Shown piece after piece: positions 44,567-53,716 of a DNA stretch of 64,000 nucleotides; the stretch's first letter is position 1; each line of letters opens with the position of its first letter. A program made the position numbers and the translations under genes. Source of the DNA: Clostridium grantii DSM 8605 (lineage in GTDB: Bacteria; Bacillota; Clostridia; Clostridiales; Clostridiaceae); contig NZ_FQXM01000022.1 of NCBI RefSeq assembly GCF_900129965.1, positions 1-64,000 on the forward strand, written 5' to 3'. The notes below the pieces were generated by a model. It had not been told where the DNA came from. It did no database searches and saw only the letters and a program-made list of their open reading frames with translations.

Positions 44567-44974
44567 ATGAAATATAAAGTAGCTTTTGTATGTGTCCATA
44601 ATTCTTGTAGAAGTCAAATGGCAGAAGGTTGGGCAAAAAAATTAGGTAGTGAAATATTTGAAGTTTATTCAGCGGGTACAGAAAATTATCCACAGGTTAA
44701 ACCTTTAGCGGTGGAAGTAATGGAGGAAGCAGGGGTAGACATGAGTGAACATAAACCTAAGTTGCTTTCAGATATCCCACCAAAATTAGATTTATTAATA
44801 ACTATGGGGTGTAATGTGGTATGTCCATTCGTACCTACTAAACACATGGAAGACTGGGGACTTGAAGATCCATCAGGTGGACCAATAGAAGGATTCAGAG
44901 TAACTAGGGATTTAATAAAAACAAAAGTAGAAGAATTGATAAAAAGAGTTGAAAATAAAGAAATAGAGTTATAA
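44567..44974 (+). CDS. arsC: Arsenate reductase, thioredoxin-coupled type
   Basis: Reduces arsenate to arsenite for export by ACR3. The low-molecular-weight phosphatase loop is CVHNSCRS with nucleophile C9, and the relay cysteines are C82 and C86 (MGCNVVCP). Relatives such as the S. aureus enzyme have a wider spacing of this pair. Length is 135 residues. The ATG at 44567 follows AAAGGTGG by eight bases; the GTG at 44555 lies within that site and is rejected. Last gene of the ars operon. Confidence 0.93.
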   Translation: MKYKVAFVCVHNSCRSQMAEGWAKKLGSEIFEVYSAGTENYPQVKPLAVEVMEEAGVDMSEHKPKLLSDIPPKLDLLITMGCNVVCPFVPTKHMEDWGLEDPSGGPIEGFRVTRDLIKTKVEELIKRVENKEIEL

Positions 44975-45004
44975 AAATAACCACACTTTTGTGTGGTTAT
45001 TTTT
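44973..45004. terminator. Terminator, ars operon and SleB gene
   Basis: AAAAATAACCACAC / GTGTGGTTATTTTT around a four-base loop, usable from both sides. Confidence 0.93.
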
Positions 45005-45005
45005 A

Positions 45006-45824
<819 letters not shown>

Positions 45825-45837
45825 TTGTATCCTCCTT

Positions 45838-45945
45838 ATGTCTTCCGGGTTAGTTGACGGGTTAGAGTAGAGGACCCCTGCTTAATAAAAGCTTCACCCC
45901 AAAATATAACCCCCGGTACCCCCTTTGAGGAGGATTCGACTTCAT
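45838..45945 (-). ncRNA. c-di-AMP (ydaO/yuaA) riboswitch
   Basis: Read on the minus strand, the leader shows the conserved blocks of this class: GUCGAAUCC, GUACCGGGGG, UUUUGGGGUGAAGC, AGGGGUCCUCUAC, and near the 3' end AACCCGUCAACUAACCCGG. GUC and GAC close the outer helix. The 3' end lies directly before the ribosome binding site (45829-45836) with no room for a terminator, so control is probably translational. The aptamer's AUCCUCCU (45928-45935) is the exact complement of the ribosome binding site. Confidence 0.9.
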
Positions 45946-46077
45946 GGATATTGTAATATAAAAAATATGATTAATCAATGGAAGTTGTATGTAACAAATG
46001 AAAATTAGGTACACAACGGAATTTTATAGGTGAAAAAATTTAAAAATTCTAAAATATATGAACAAGATACAAAGACA

Positions 46078-46827
46078 TTAGTTTGAGTGACTTGCATTGC
46101 TTAATAAATTAACTGTAGCATTGGGATATATGTATAGCCTATCTAACATATCTTGATAACCTACAGATGTATCTTGATAACCTAAAAATATTAGGGACTT
46201 ATGTTGATGAATAGATTTATTGGACTCAATATAAGTACTAGAGTATTGTTTTTCAGCAAGTTCTTTTAAAAATTCCTTATCTGCCAAAGCAATGGCACGA
46301 GAAAAATCAGCTTCACTTCGGTGGTAAGTTCGTTCATTAATAACAACCATTTTCGTCAATAGCTTTTTTTGTGTTTTCTCATCAAGAGAATTGAAAAAAT
46401 TTTCATCAATATCTTGGTGAGTTACTGATGTTTTAATTCTTTTTTCAGGTTGAGATATAATTACAGGACAAATTAAAACTTCTCCAATAATTTGATGCAA
46501 AAAGCGTTTTGCAATACCCTGAGCTATATAACCACCATAAGAATATCCTATTACAATAAAAGGGTGATCATTAATGAGTACGGTAATTAATTCACATAAT
46601 AAATCTAGCATAGTATCGGAATTGTTTTCAAGTTCATGTCTTGGTGATTGCCCCATGCCTGGCATATCAATATAAATTCTTTTAAAACCTTGTAGTTGAA
46701 CACTTGGACTTTCAACAGCTCGAATCATTGAAATACTATCTAAATACAAGCCATGTAGAATAATTAAGGGCAACCCATTTCCAAGTATGTTATAATGAAT
46801 GGTTTGACCTTTTATCTCAATTACCAT
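46078..46827 (-). CDS. Alpha/beta hydrolase
   Basis: A 249-residue alpha/beta-hydrolase-fold enzyme. The nucleophile elbow is GYSYGGY (serine near 98), the acid is probably in GYQDTSV, and the histidine is in NASHSN at the very end. The ATG at 46827, five bases from GGAGGTG, starts the family motif IEIKGQTIHYNILGNG; the longer frame to 46995 is rejected. The protein stops three residues after the active-site histidine, where relatives have one more helix, so it may have lost about 15-20 residues. The substrate is unknown. Confidence 0.82.
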   Translation of the reverse strand: MVIEIKGQTIHYNILGNGLPLIILHGLYLDSISMIRAVESPSVQLQGFKRIYIDMPGMGQSPRHELENNSDTMLDLLCELITVLINDHPFIVIGYSYGGYIAQGIAKRFLHQIIGEVLICPVIISQPEKRIKTSVTHQDIDENFFNSLDEKTQKKLLTKMVVINERTYHRSEADFSRAIALADKEFLKELAEKQYSSTYIESNKSIHQHKSLIFLGYQDTSVGYQDMLDRLYIYPNATVNLLSNASHSN

Positions 46828-46982
46828 AGGACACCTCCACAAAAGTATATAATAAATATAGTAGCATATTTCCTTATATATTTCATTATTATAAAAGAAA
46901 AGCATATAAAAAATTATTTGATATTTATTCATCAAACCAAGGTATTTTAAAAATGTGTGGTAATAGATAACAGGAAAAAATA

Positions 46983-47011
46983 TTGACATAATCATACTTC
47001 CATGATAGTAT
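46983..47011 (+). promoter_or_regulatory. Promoter of the Mn2+-riboswitch leader
   Basis: TTGACA and TAGTAT are separated by 17 bases, about 35 bases upstream of the riboswitch. Confidence 0.75.
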
Positions 47012-47045
47012 CATTTTAATAAGAAGTAAATTAAATTTGTATTAT

Positions 47046-47141
47046 TTAGAGGGAGTAACAGCTTGTATTATACAAGATTCAAAGTCGTCAATACGGAGAA
47101 ATCCCGGCTTTGAAAACTTTTTAAGTTATGTGAGACTCTAT
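47046..47141 (+). ncRNA. yybP-ykoY manganese riboswitch
   Basis: The conserved features are present in order: TTAGAGGGAGTAAC at the 5' side, a variable hairpin (CTTGTATTATACAAG), then TACGGAGAAATCCCGGCTTTG, and GAGACTCTA closing the P1 helix with TAGAG. The 3' strand of P1 (CTCTATAG) is also the start of the terminator stem. Mn2+ binding should hold P1 and prevent termination, switching on the P-type ATPase downstream. Confidence 0.9.
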
Positions 47142-47177
47142 AGCTAGAATAGGACTAGCTATAGAGTCTCTTTTTTT
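47132..47177 (+). terminator. Riboswitch-controlled terminator
   Basis: GAGACTCTATAGCTAG / CTAGCTATAGAGTCTC, a perfect 16-base-pair stem with seven loop bases and seven T residues. It overlaps the P1 strand of the Mn2+ riboswitch. Confidence 0.93.
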
Positions 47178-47299
47178 GCAAATAAAAAAAGGATCGAGGG
47201 AAGAATATGTCTCAAAGTTGTATTAAAATCTGAGTTTAACTAAAAATAACTAAAAGGATTAATAAAAAAATATATGATAAATAAAAGGGGAGAATTAGC

Positions 47300-49906
47300 A
47301 TGAGTGAATTTTATAAAAAGTCTTCGCAAGAAATTTTTAAAATGCTTAATGTTACTGAAAAAGGGTTAAGAAGTAGTGAGGTTGAAGAAAGAAGACGAGA
47401 GTTTGGATTTAATGAATTAAGCGAGGAAAAAAGAAAGAATACTTTTATTATTTTTCTTGAGCAGTTTAAAGATTTGCTTATAATAATTTTGTTGATTGCG
47501 GCTACTATTTCTGGTTTCTTAGGAGAATTAGAAAGTGCTATAGTTATACTTGTTGTTGTTACTATTAATGCTATTTTAGGAACAGTACAACATGTTAAAG
47601 CAGAACAATCTTTGCAAAGTCTTAAAAAACTTTCATCACCTAATGCTAAAGTTTTGAGAGAAGGTAAAAAAGTAGAGATTCCTTCTAATGAATTAATTGT
47701 AGGAGATATCCTTTATCTTGAAACAGGTGATTATGTAAGCGCTGATGGAAGAATACTAGATACTTTTAGTTTGCAGGTTAATGAAAGTTCTTTAACTGGT
47801 GAATCTGATAGTGTTGTTAAGATTAATGATTCTATTGATAAAGATAATGTAGCTATTGGGGATAGAAAAAACATGGTTTTCTCAGGGAGTTTTGTTACTT
47901 ATGGAAGAGGAACAGTCTTAGTAACAGATATAGGTATGAAAACTGAGATTGGTAAGATTGCTTCTTTACTTAAAAGTGCAAAAGAAAAGAAAACTCCACT
48001 ACAAGAAAGTTTAGATAATTTCGGTAAAAAATTATCTGTAATTATTCTTATTATTGCAGCTTTAATATTTGCACTGAACGTATTTAGAGGCAGTGATATT
48101 GTAGATTCTTTCATGTTTGCAGTTTCTTTAGCTGTAGCGGCTATTCCAGAAGCTTTGAGTTCTATCGTTACAATTGTTTTATCTTTTGCTACTCAAAAGA
48201 TGGCTAAGGAAAATGCTATAGTTAGAAAGTTACATGCAGTAGAAAGTCTTGGAAGTATTTCTGTTATATGTTCTGATAAAACAGGAACGCTTACTCAAAA
48301 TAAAATGACTGTTCAAAAGGTTTTTGTAGATGATAAAGTATTGGATAGTGATAAATTAGATAAGGAATTAGAACTTCAAAAGAGATTGGTATTAATGTCA
48401 CTACTTTGTAATGATGCAGTAACAATTGAAAGAGATGAAATTGGTGACCCAACTGAAATTGCATTAGTCAATCTAGGAGATATTTATGATTTAGATGAAT
48501 TAATTGTAAGAGAGAAATATAAAAGAATTGGAGAAGTTCCTTTTGACTCCAATAGAAAACTAATGAGTACTTTAAATAAAGTTGAAAATAAAAATTATAT
48601 GATAACTAAAGGCGCAGTGGATGTACTTTTAAACAGAACTTCAAAAATTGCGAAATCTACTGGTGTTGAAGAGTTATCTAATCAACATAAACAAGACATC
48701 GAGAATATTAATAGGGATTTTTCAAAACAAGGGTTAAGAGTATTAGCTTTTGCTTATAAAGAAGTAGCAGAGGGGGAAAATATAACCTTAGAAGATGAGC
48801 AAGATTTAATATTTATAGGACTTATAGCAATGATGGACCCACCAAGAGAAGAGTCTGCTGAAGCGGTGAAAAACTGTATAAGCGCTGGAATAAGACCGAT
48901 TATGATAACAGGAGATCATAAAATCACAGCTACCGCAATTGCAAAAAAAATAGGTATTCTTCAAGATGAATCTATGGCTATGGAAGGTTTCGAATTAGAT
49001 AATATTAGTGATGAAGATTTAAAAAAACGAGTTGAAAAAGTTTCTGTTTATGCTAGAGTTTCACCAGAACATAAAATTAGAATAGTGAAAGCATGGCAAG
49101 AAAAAGGGAATATTGTAGCCATGACAGGAGATGGGGTTAATGATGCACCAGCTTTAAAGCAAGCGGATATAGGAGTTGCCATGGGAATTACAGGTACTGA
49201 AGTTGCTAAAGATGCAGCAGCTATGGTGCTAGCAGATGATAATTTTTCTACTATAATAAAAGCAATTTCTAATGGTAGAAGTGTTTATCATAATATCAAA
49301 AATTCTATTAAGTTTTTGTTGTCAGGTAATACGGCAGGGCTGCTTGCAGTATTATATGCTTCTTTACTAGCATTACCATTACCGTTTGCATCAGTACATT
49401 TATTATTTATTAATCTACTTACAGATAGTCTTCCAGCTATTGCAATAGGTGTAGAACCACATAATGAAAATATTATGAAGGATAAGCCTAGAAATGTGAA
49501 AACACCTATTCTTAATAAATCATTTACTTTAGAAATATTAATAGAAGGATTATTAATAGCCATAGGAACAATGACTGCATATCATATTGGATTATCAAGT
49601 GGAGATGAGTTAGTAGCAAGAACTATGGCATTTGCAACATTATGTTTATCAAGATTATTACATGGTTTTAATTCTAGAGGTAAAGAATCAGTTTTTGCTA
49701 TCGGAATATTTACAAATAAATATTTATGGCTAGCAGTATTTATAGGGTGGGCATTACTTAGTATGGTATTAACCATTAAACCATTAATGTCATTATTTGA
49801 AGTGGCTTCTTTAAATGGAATTCAATTTAGCATTATTTATGGAATATCCTTTATGCCTTTAATTTTAATACAATTGTATAAAATTTTATTTGTAAAGAAA
49901 AACTAA
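47300..49906 (+). CDS. P2A-type cation-transporting ATPase (Ca2+/Mn2+)
   Basis: An 868-residue P-type ATPase. Landmarks are the actuator loop LTGES (near 168), the phosphorylation site CSDKTGTLTQNK with aspartate near 326, the ion-site helix AAIPEALSSIV, the nucleotide-domain KGAVDVLL, and MTGDGVNDAPALKQADIGVAMG. The N-terminus (cation ATPase N) and C-terminal helices are complete. Family members pump Ca2+ or Mn2+ out. The manganese riboswitch in the leader argues for manganese export here, as for the YoaB type in lactococci. Confidence 0.92.
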   Translation: MSEFYKKSSQEIFKMLNVTEKGLRSSEVEERRREFGFNELSEEKRKNTFIIFLEQFKDLLIIILLIAATISGFLGELESAIVILVVVTINAILGTVQHVKAEQSLQSLKKLSSPNAKVLREGKKVEIPSNELIVGDILYLETGDYVSADGRILDTFSLQVNESSLTGESDSVVKINDSIDKDNVAIGDRKNMVFSGSFVTYGRGTVLVTDIGMKTEIGKIASLLKSAKEKKTPLQESLDNFGKKLSVIILIIAALIFALNVFRGSDIVDSFMFAVSLAVAAIPEALSSIVTIVLSFATQKMAKENAIVRKLHAVESLGSISVICSDKTGTLTQNKMTVQKVFVDDKVLDSDKLDKELELQKRLVLMSLLCNDAVTIERDEIGDPTEIALVNLGDIYDLDELIVREKYKRIGEVPFDSNRKLMSTLNKVENKNYMITKGAVDVLLNRTSKIAKSTGVEELSNQHKQDIENINRDFSKQGLRVLAFAYKEVAEGENITLEDEQDLIFIGLIAMMDPPREESAEAVKNCISAGIRPIMITGDHKITATAIAKKIGILQDESMAMEGFELDNISDEDLKKRVEKVSVYARVSPEHKIRIVKAWQEKGNIVAMTGDGVNDAPALKQADIGVAMGITGTEVAKDAAAMVLADDNFSTIIKAISNGRSVYHNIKNSIKFLLSGNTAGLLAVLYASLLALPLPFASVHLLFINLLTDSLPAIAIGVEPHNENIMKDKPRNVKTPILNKSFTLEILIEGLLIAIGTMTAYHIGLSSGDELVARTMAFATLCLSRLLHGFNSRGKESVFAIGIFTNKYLWLAVFIGWALLSMVLTIKPLMSLFEVASLNGIQFSIIYGISFMPLILIQLYKILFVKKN

Positions 49907-49917
49907 GTATATAATTA

Positions 49918-49951
49918 AAAACTCTCAACATATATTTGTTGGGAGTTTTTA
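49918..49951 (+). terminator. Terminator after the P-type ATPase
   Basis: AAAAACTCTCAACA / TGTTGGGAGTTTTT with one G-T pair and a T-run. Confidence 0.92.
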
Positions 49952-50074
49952 ATTATGAAAGTTAATAAAAATTTTGCTAATAAACTTTAATGGCGTAACA
50001 TATGCTACTGATAATAATTATTAAATAACATATAATACAAATATAGAAAATGAATTAATGAGGAGGAAACAAAA

Positions 50075-50434
50075 ATGTTAAATAATAAAGATAAAGATAT
50101 ATTCAAAGAAGAAATAGGATTTGTACCTCCAGGGGTTTTGATAGCAGATAATTTCGGAGAAGAATTTCAAAAAAACATTGCGGAATATCATCATCAAATA
50201 TGGGCAGAAGGAGTTATTCCACTAAAATATAGATATATGATAGCATTAGCAACAGCTATTTTTGATAATAATGAAAAAAGAGCTAGGCTAGAAATGACAA
50301 AAGCAATAAAAGAAGGTGCTACACGAGAAGAACTTTTAGAGGTAATAAAACAACAAATATGGATGAAGGGTGCACCAACTATTGTTCAAGTAGCACCATT
50401 AATCGAAATGCTTAATAAAAAGTTGGGAAAATAA
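50075..50434 (+). CDS. Carboxymuconolactone decarboxylase family protein
   Basis: A 119-residue all-helical CMD/AhpD-like protein. The central PLKYRYMIALATAIFDNNE and KEGATREELLEVIKQQIWMKG segments are typical. It lacks the CxxC of peroxidase-active AhpD, so a thiol-peroxidase role is unlikely. No ring-cleavage genes are nearby and its function is unknown. The ATG follows GAGGAGG. Confidence 0.85.
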   Translation: MLNNKDKDIFKEEIGFVPPGVLIADNFGEEFQKNIAEYHHQIWAEGVIPLKYRYMIALATAIFDNNEKRARLEMTKAIKEGATREELLEVIKQQIWMKGAPTIVQVAPLIEMLNKKLGK

Positions 50435-50451
50435 ATTTTATAAATAAACAG

Positions 50452-50480
50452 ACCCACTAGTTAAAGTTTTTCTAGTGGGT
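50452..50480. terminator. Hairpin after the CMD gene
   Basis: ACCCACTAG / CTAGTGGGT. There is no T-run after it, so termination strength is doubtful. Confidence 0.45.
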
Positions 50481-50624
50481 TAAAAGGCATATAAAATACA
50501 TAAAGCTAAGTTACTATTTATATTTGATTTATTTACGAAATAATGTGTAGTATAATTAAATAAAGGGTTGATGAAATTTATGAGAAAATATGCAATTATT
50601 TAAAAGATAAAGGAGAATAAAAAA

Positions 50625-51278
50625 ATGGGTGCACATTACGGAAATTTGCAAAAGGTTAAAGATGGCAAAAGAAAATTTGGCATAACACCTCATATACCTG
50701 GTGGATTTATAACACCAGAAAATCTTGAGAAAATTGCAGGAGTAGCAAAGAAATATAAAGGTATACTTAAAATAACATCTGGACAAAGAATATTAATCAC
50801 TAATTTAGAAGAAAGTGATTTACCTTTGATATGGGAAGAGTTAGGTATGCAACCAGCGGTTAAATCTCAAAACTCTGTTAAAAATGTTGAGATGTGTCCA
50901 TCAGCATATTGTAAAAGAGCAAAGCAAAATACTATAGCTGTAGGTATGAAATTATCTAAAAAATATCAATGGATGGAAATGCCTTGTAGAACAAAAATAG
51001 GAGTTGCAGGATGTAGAAATGCTTGTTCATCTATTCATAGTAAAGATATTGGTATTATAGGTGATAAAAGTGGACTTATGGTTACAGTAGGTGGTTCAGC
51101 TGGATTTAATCCAAGACTAGCAGATACTATTGCTTCAGATCTAACAGATGAAGAAGCTTTAAATTTAGTTGATAAAATCTTTGAATATTATAAAGAAAAT
51201 GCAGAAATGGGCGAAAAACTTGGTTTTTTTATTGAAAGAATAGGAGTAGAAGTGTTTAAGAACGCAGTTTTAGGTTAA
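50625..51278 (+). CDS. Small nitrite/sulfite reductase-like siroheme [4Fe-4S] protein
   Basis: A 217-residue single-module member of the siroheme sulfite/nitrite reductase superfamily. The N-terminal ferredoxin-like half (VKDGKRKFGITPHIPGGFIT) precedes the metal-binding half, with cysteines 91 and 96 (CPSAYC) and 130 and 134 (CRNAC). The first pair has four residues between the cysteines, whereas the common form has five. Such small versions lack the duplicated half of true assimilatory enzymes and their role is not settled. It stands alone, ATG 50625 behind AAGGAG. Confidence 0.85.
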   Translation: MGAHYGNLQKVKDGKRKFGITPHIPGGFITPENLEKIAGVAKKYKGILKITSGQRILITNLEESDLPLIWEELGMQPAVKSQNSVKNVEMCPSAYCKRAKQNTIAVGMKLSKKYQWMEMPCRTKIGVAGCRNACSSIHSKDIGIIGDKSGLMVTVGGSAGFNPRLADTIASDLTDEEALNLVDKIFEYYKENAEMGEKLGFFIERIGVEVFKNAVLG

Positions 51279-51432
51279 TAATAGTATTATTGTGGCTAAA
51301 AATTCGTAAAATCATATATTGCTATTGCAATTTAAAATTTTATGAATTAAAATATATGAACAGTCTTTAAAGACTGATTCCATAAAATACTAAATAAAAA
51401 AAATATATTTGAATATAACGGAGGGTTATGAA

Positions 51433-51828
51433 ATGGATAAACATGAGTGTAATTGCAATGGAAATGAAGATAAAAAAGAAGATGGATGCGGATGTGGACA
51501 TGAACATGGAGATAACCATGAGTGTGGATGTGGAAACGGGCATGGGGATAACCATGAATGTGGATGCGGTCATGATCATGAACATGAAGAAATGCCTTTA
51601 ATAACATTAGCATTAGATGATAATACTGAGCTAGAGTGTAATGTGGCAGGCGTTTTTGCATATAAAGATAAAGACTATATCGCATTAGTTCCAGTAGATG
51701 AAGATGAAGCTATATTCTATACTTATGAAGAACTAGGGGAAGAAATGGTATTGAATAATATAGAAGATGACGAAGAATATGAAAAAATAGCAGATTATTT
51801 TTTTCAAATAACTGGTGAAGAAGAATAA
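51433..51828 (+). CDS. DUF1292 protein with His/Cys-rich metal-binding head
   Basis: A 131-residue protein with two parts. Residues 1-45 consist of near-repeats of a Gly-Cys-Gly-His-type unit (HECGCGNGHGDN, HECGCGHDHEHE) that could bind several metal ions. The rest is a DUF1292 domain (ITLALDDNTELECNVAGVFA, YIALVPVDEDEAIFYTYEE). The DNA of the head is correspondingly repetitive. The ATG at 51433 follows GGAGGG by seven bases. The head suggests Ni, Zn, Co or Cu binding; that is inference. A shorter DUF1292 protein without this head is at 30117. Confidence 0.85.
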   Translation: MDKHECNCNGNEDKKEDGCGCGHEHGDNHECGCGNGHGDNHECGCGHDHEHEEMPLITLALDDNTELECNVAGVFAYKDKDYIALVPVDEDEAIFYTYEELGEEMVLNNIEDDEEYEKIADYFFQITGEEE

Positions 51829-51851
51829 TATAAAAATAAGAGTGAAAGTTA

Positions 51852-51890
51852 AACAGTGATATATTTTATTAGAATATATTGCTGTTTTTT
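51852..51890 (+). terminator. Terminator after the His/Cys-rich gene
   Basis: AACAGTGATATATT / AATATATTGCTGTT with one mismatch and a T-rich tail. Confidence 0.85.
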
Positions 51891-51938
51891 CTTTTTATTG
51901 ATTTAAGTAGAGAAAAATAAATTTTTCATAAATTCAAG

Positions 51939-51967
51939 TTGCATTTTATATAAAAATGGTATATAAT
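51939..51967 (+). promoter_or_regulatory. Promoter of the purine-riboswitch leader
   Basis: TTGCAT and TATAAT are exactly 17 bases apart, about 40 bases upstream of the aptamer. Confidence 0.8.
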
Positions 51968-52011
51968 TTCATTGGATTACGAACTATAAAATAAAAAAAC
52001 AATTAAATGTT

Positions 52012-52084
52012 TGCTTATATAAAACCAGCAATATGGGCTGGATGTTTCTACCGAACTACCGTAAATAGTTGTAGGCTATAAGTG
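52012..52084 (+). ncRNA. Guanine-family purine riboswitch aptamer
   Basis: P1 is CTTATA (52014-52019) with TATAAG (52077-52082). P2 is CCAGC / GCTGG with loop AATATGG; the junction GTTTCTAC follows; P3 has the loop CCGTAAA. The base before TATAAG is C, equivalent to position 74 that pairs with guanine in the xpt type (adenine sensors have U). P3 is irregular: AACTA/TAGTT pairs, then G opposite G, with one or two extra bases on the 3' side. Position 73 is G instead of the usual A. Confidence 0.88.
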
Positions 52085-52110
52085 TTATGAGCTTAAAGTC
52101 TACAATTTTT
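52069..52110 (+). terminator. Riboswitch expression-platform terminator
   Basis: TTGTAGGCTATAAG (52069-52082) pairs with CTTAAAGTCTACAA (52092-52105), then TTTTT. Its 5' arm is the 3' strand of P3, the junction and the 3' strand of P1, so it cannot coexist with the folded aptamer. Confidence 0.85.
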
Positions 52111-52239
52111 CATGTTCTATCATAAAAATACCCCCTAAGAACAATATGGAATTTTATAGACCACTATAAAAAGGTTTTATGATTTAAAAAATAATGTTCG
52201 TGATTTAAAGGGGAATTTATTCATAGGGAGAGAATTGAT

Positions 52240-53643
52240 ATGAAATACGATGTTGTTATAGTTGGAGCAGGGCCCTCAGGTATATTTACAGCACTAGAAC
52301 TGGTTAGACAAAATGCCGATAAAAAAGTTTTGATAATTGAAAAAGGAAGAAGAATAGATAAAAGACATTGTCCAAAAGATAAAACAAAAGCTTGTGTTAA
52401 TTGTAAACCATATTGTCATATTACTACTGGATTTTCTGGTGCAGGAGCTTTTTCTGATGGTAAGTTATCTCTTAGTTATGAAGTTGGAGGAGATCTTCCT
52501 AAGCTTATAAAAGCAGAGGTTGCTCAGGACTTAATAAATTATACAGATAAAATTTATCTTGAATTTGGAGCTGATACAAAAATTGAGGGCATAGGCAATA
52601 CAGAAGAAATTAAAGAAATAAGAAGAAAAGCAATTGAAGCTAGCTTGAAATTATTAGACTGCCCAATAAGACACTTAGGAACAGAGAAGGCACATGAAAT
52701 TTATTTGAAAATACAAAATCATTTGATAGAAGCTGGAGTTGAAATAAAGTTTGATACTATGGCTAAAGATTTAATTATAGAGGATGGAAAAGCATCAGGG
52801 GTAGATATAATAGATTTAAAGAATCAATCAGAAGAAAAAGTGTTTGGACACACAATCGTAGTGTCTACTGGTAGAAAAGGTGCTGACTGGTTGAAAGAAA
52901 TGTGTATCAAACATGATATAAGCCATGTAGCGGGAACAGTTGATATAGGGGTTAGGGTTGAGGTAAGAAATGAAGTTATGGAAAAAGTTAATGATGTTCT
53001 TTACGAGTCTAAATTAATAGGATATCCAGAACCTTTTGGAGATAAGGTAAGAACTTTTTGCCAAAATCCAGGTGGATTTGTTAGTCAAGAAAATTACGAC
53101 AATGACTTAGCAATTGTAAACGGACATTCATATAAGAATAAAAAATCTAATAACACAAATCTTGCTATACTTAGTTCCCACAATTTTTCAGAACCTTTTA
53201 ATGAGCCTATTGAGTATGGAAAGAAAGTTTCGGAACTAGTTAATATGTTAGGAAGTAAACATATCTTAGTTCAAAGATATGGAGATATATTAAAGGGCAA
53301 AAGAACTTGGCAGCATGAACTGGAGCAATCAAATGTTGTTCCAACTTTGCCAGATGCAATAGCAGGAGATTTAACATCGGCAATACCATATAGGCCTATG
53401 ATTAATATTTTGAATTTTATAAAGGCTTTAGATGTAGTTGTTCCAGGTTTTGCAAGTACTGAGACTTTATTATACGGACCTGAAGTAAAATTTTATAGTA
53501 ATAAAATAAATTTAGATAGTAATTTTGAAACAAATATAAAAGGACTTCATTGTCTAGGAGATTCAAGCGGATGGACTAGAGGGCTTATGATGGCATCAGT
53601 AATGGGTGTTTCAATGGCTAAATCTATAATTAAAAATAGTTAG
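52240..53643 (+). CDS. FAD-dependent dehydrogenase (COG2509 type)
   Basis: A 467-residue flavoprotein. The N-terminal FAD Rossmann motif is VVIVGAGPSGIFTALEL, followed by an acidic ribose-binding residue. A cysteine-rich stretch (CPKDKTKACVNCKPYC, about residues 47-62) and TTGFSGAGAFSDGKLSL are typical of this uncharacterised family. The C-terminal GLHCLGDSSGWTRGLMMASVMG completes the FAD site. The reaction is unknown. It is the only gene behind the guanine-family riboswitch, which suggests a link to purine metabolism or nucleotide turnover. Confidence 0.88.
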   Translation: MKYDVVIVGAGPSGIFTALELVRQNADKKVLIIEKGRRIDKRHCPKDKTKACVNCKPYCHITTGFSGAGAFSDGKLSLSYEVGGDLPKLIKAEVAQDLINYTDKIYLEFGADTKIEGIGNTEEIKEIRRKAIEASLKLLDCPIRHLGTEKAHEIYLKIQNHLIEAGVEIKFDTMAKDLIIEDGKASGVDIIDLKNQSEEKVFGHTIVVSTGRKGADWLKEMCIKHDISHVAGTVDIGVRVEVRNEVMEKVNDVLYESKLIGYPEPFGDKVRTFCQNPGGFVSQENYDNDLAIVNGHSYKNKKSNNTNLAILSSHNFSEPFNEPIEYGKKVSELVNMLGSKHILVQRYGDILKGKRTWQHELEQSNVVPTLPDAIAGDLTSAIPYRPMINILNFIKALDVVVPGFASTETLLYGPEVKFYSNKINLDSNFETNIKGLHCLGDSSGWTRGLMMASVMGVSMAKSIIKNS

Positions 53644-53648
53644 AATAG

Positions 53649-53682
53649 AAATGTAGTGGAGTAAAATCTGCTACATTTATTT
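53649..53682 (+). terminator. Terminator after the FAD dehydrogenase
   Basis: AAATGTAG / CTACATTT with a 14-base loop and a T-rich tail. Confidence 0.8.
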
Positions 53683-53716
53683 TTTGTTATATAGAAATTG
53701 AACTTATGCCACATAT

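Noticed and set aside
51433..51570. Short direct repeats suggestive of a CRISPR array
   Set aside because: Units are too short, lack spacers and lie in frame within a protein gene.
51347..51685. Histidine-rich minus-strand frame (112 residues)
   Set aside because: It is the antisense of the His/Cys-rich DUF1292 gene; the repeated CATGG motifs read as His on both strands.
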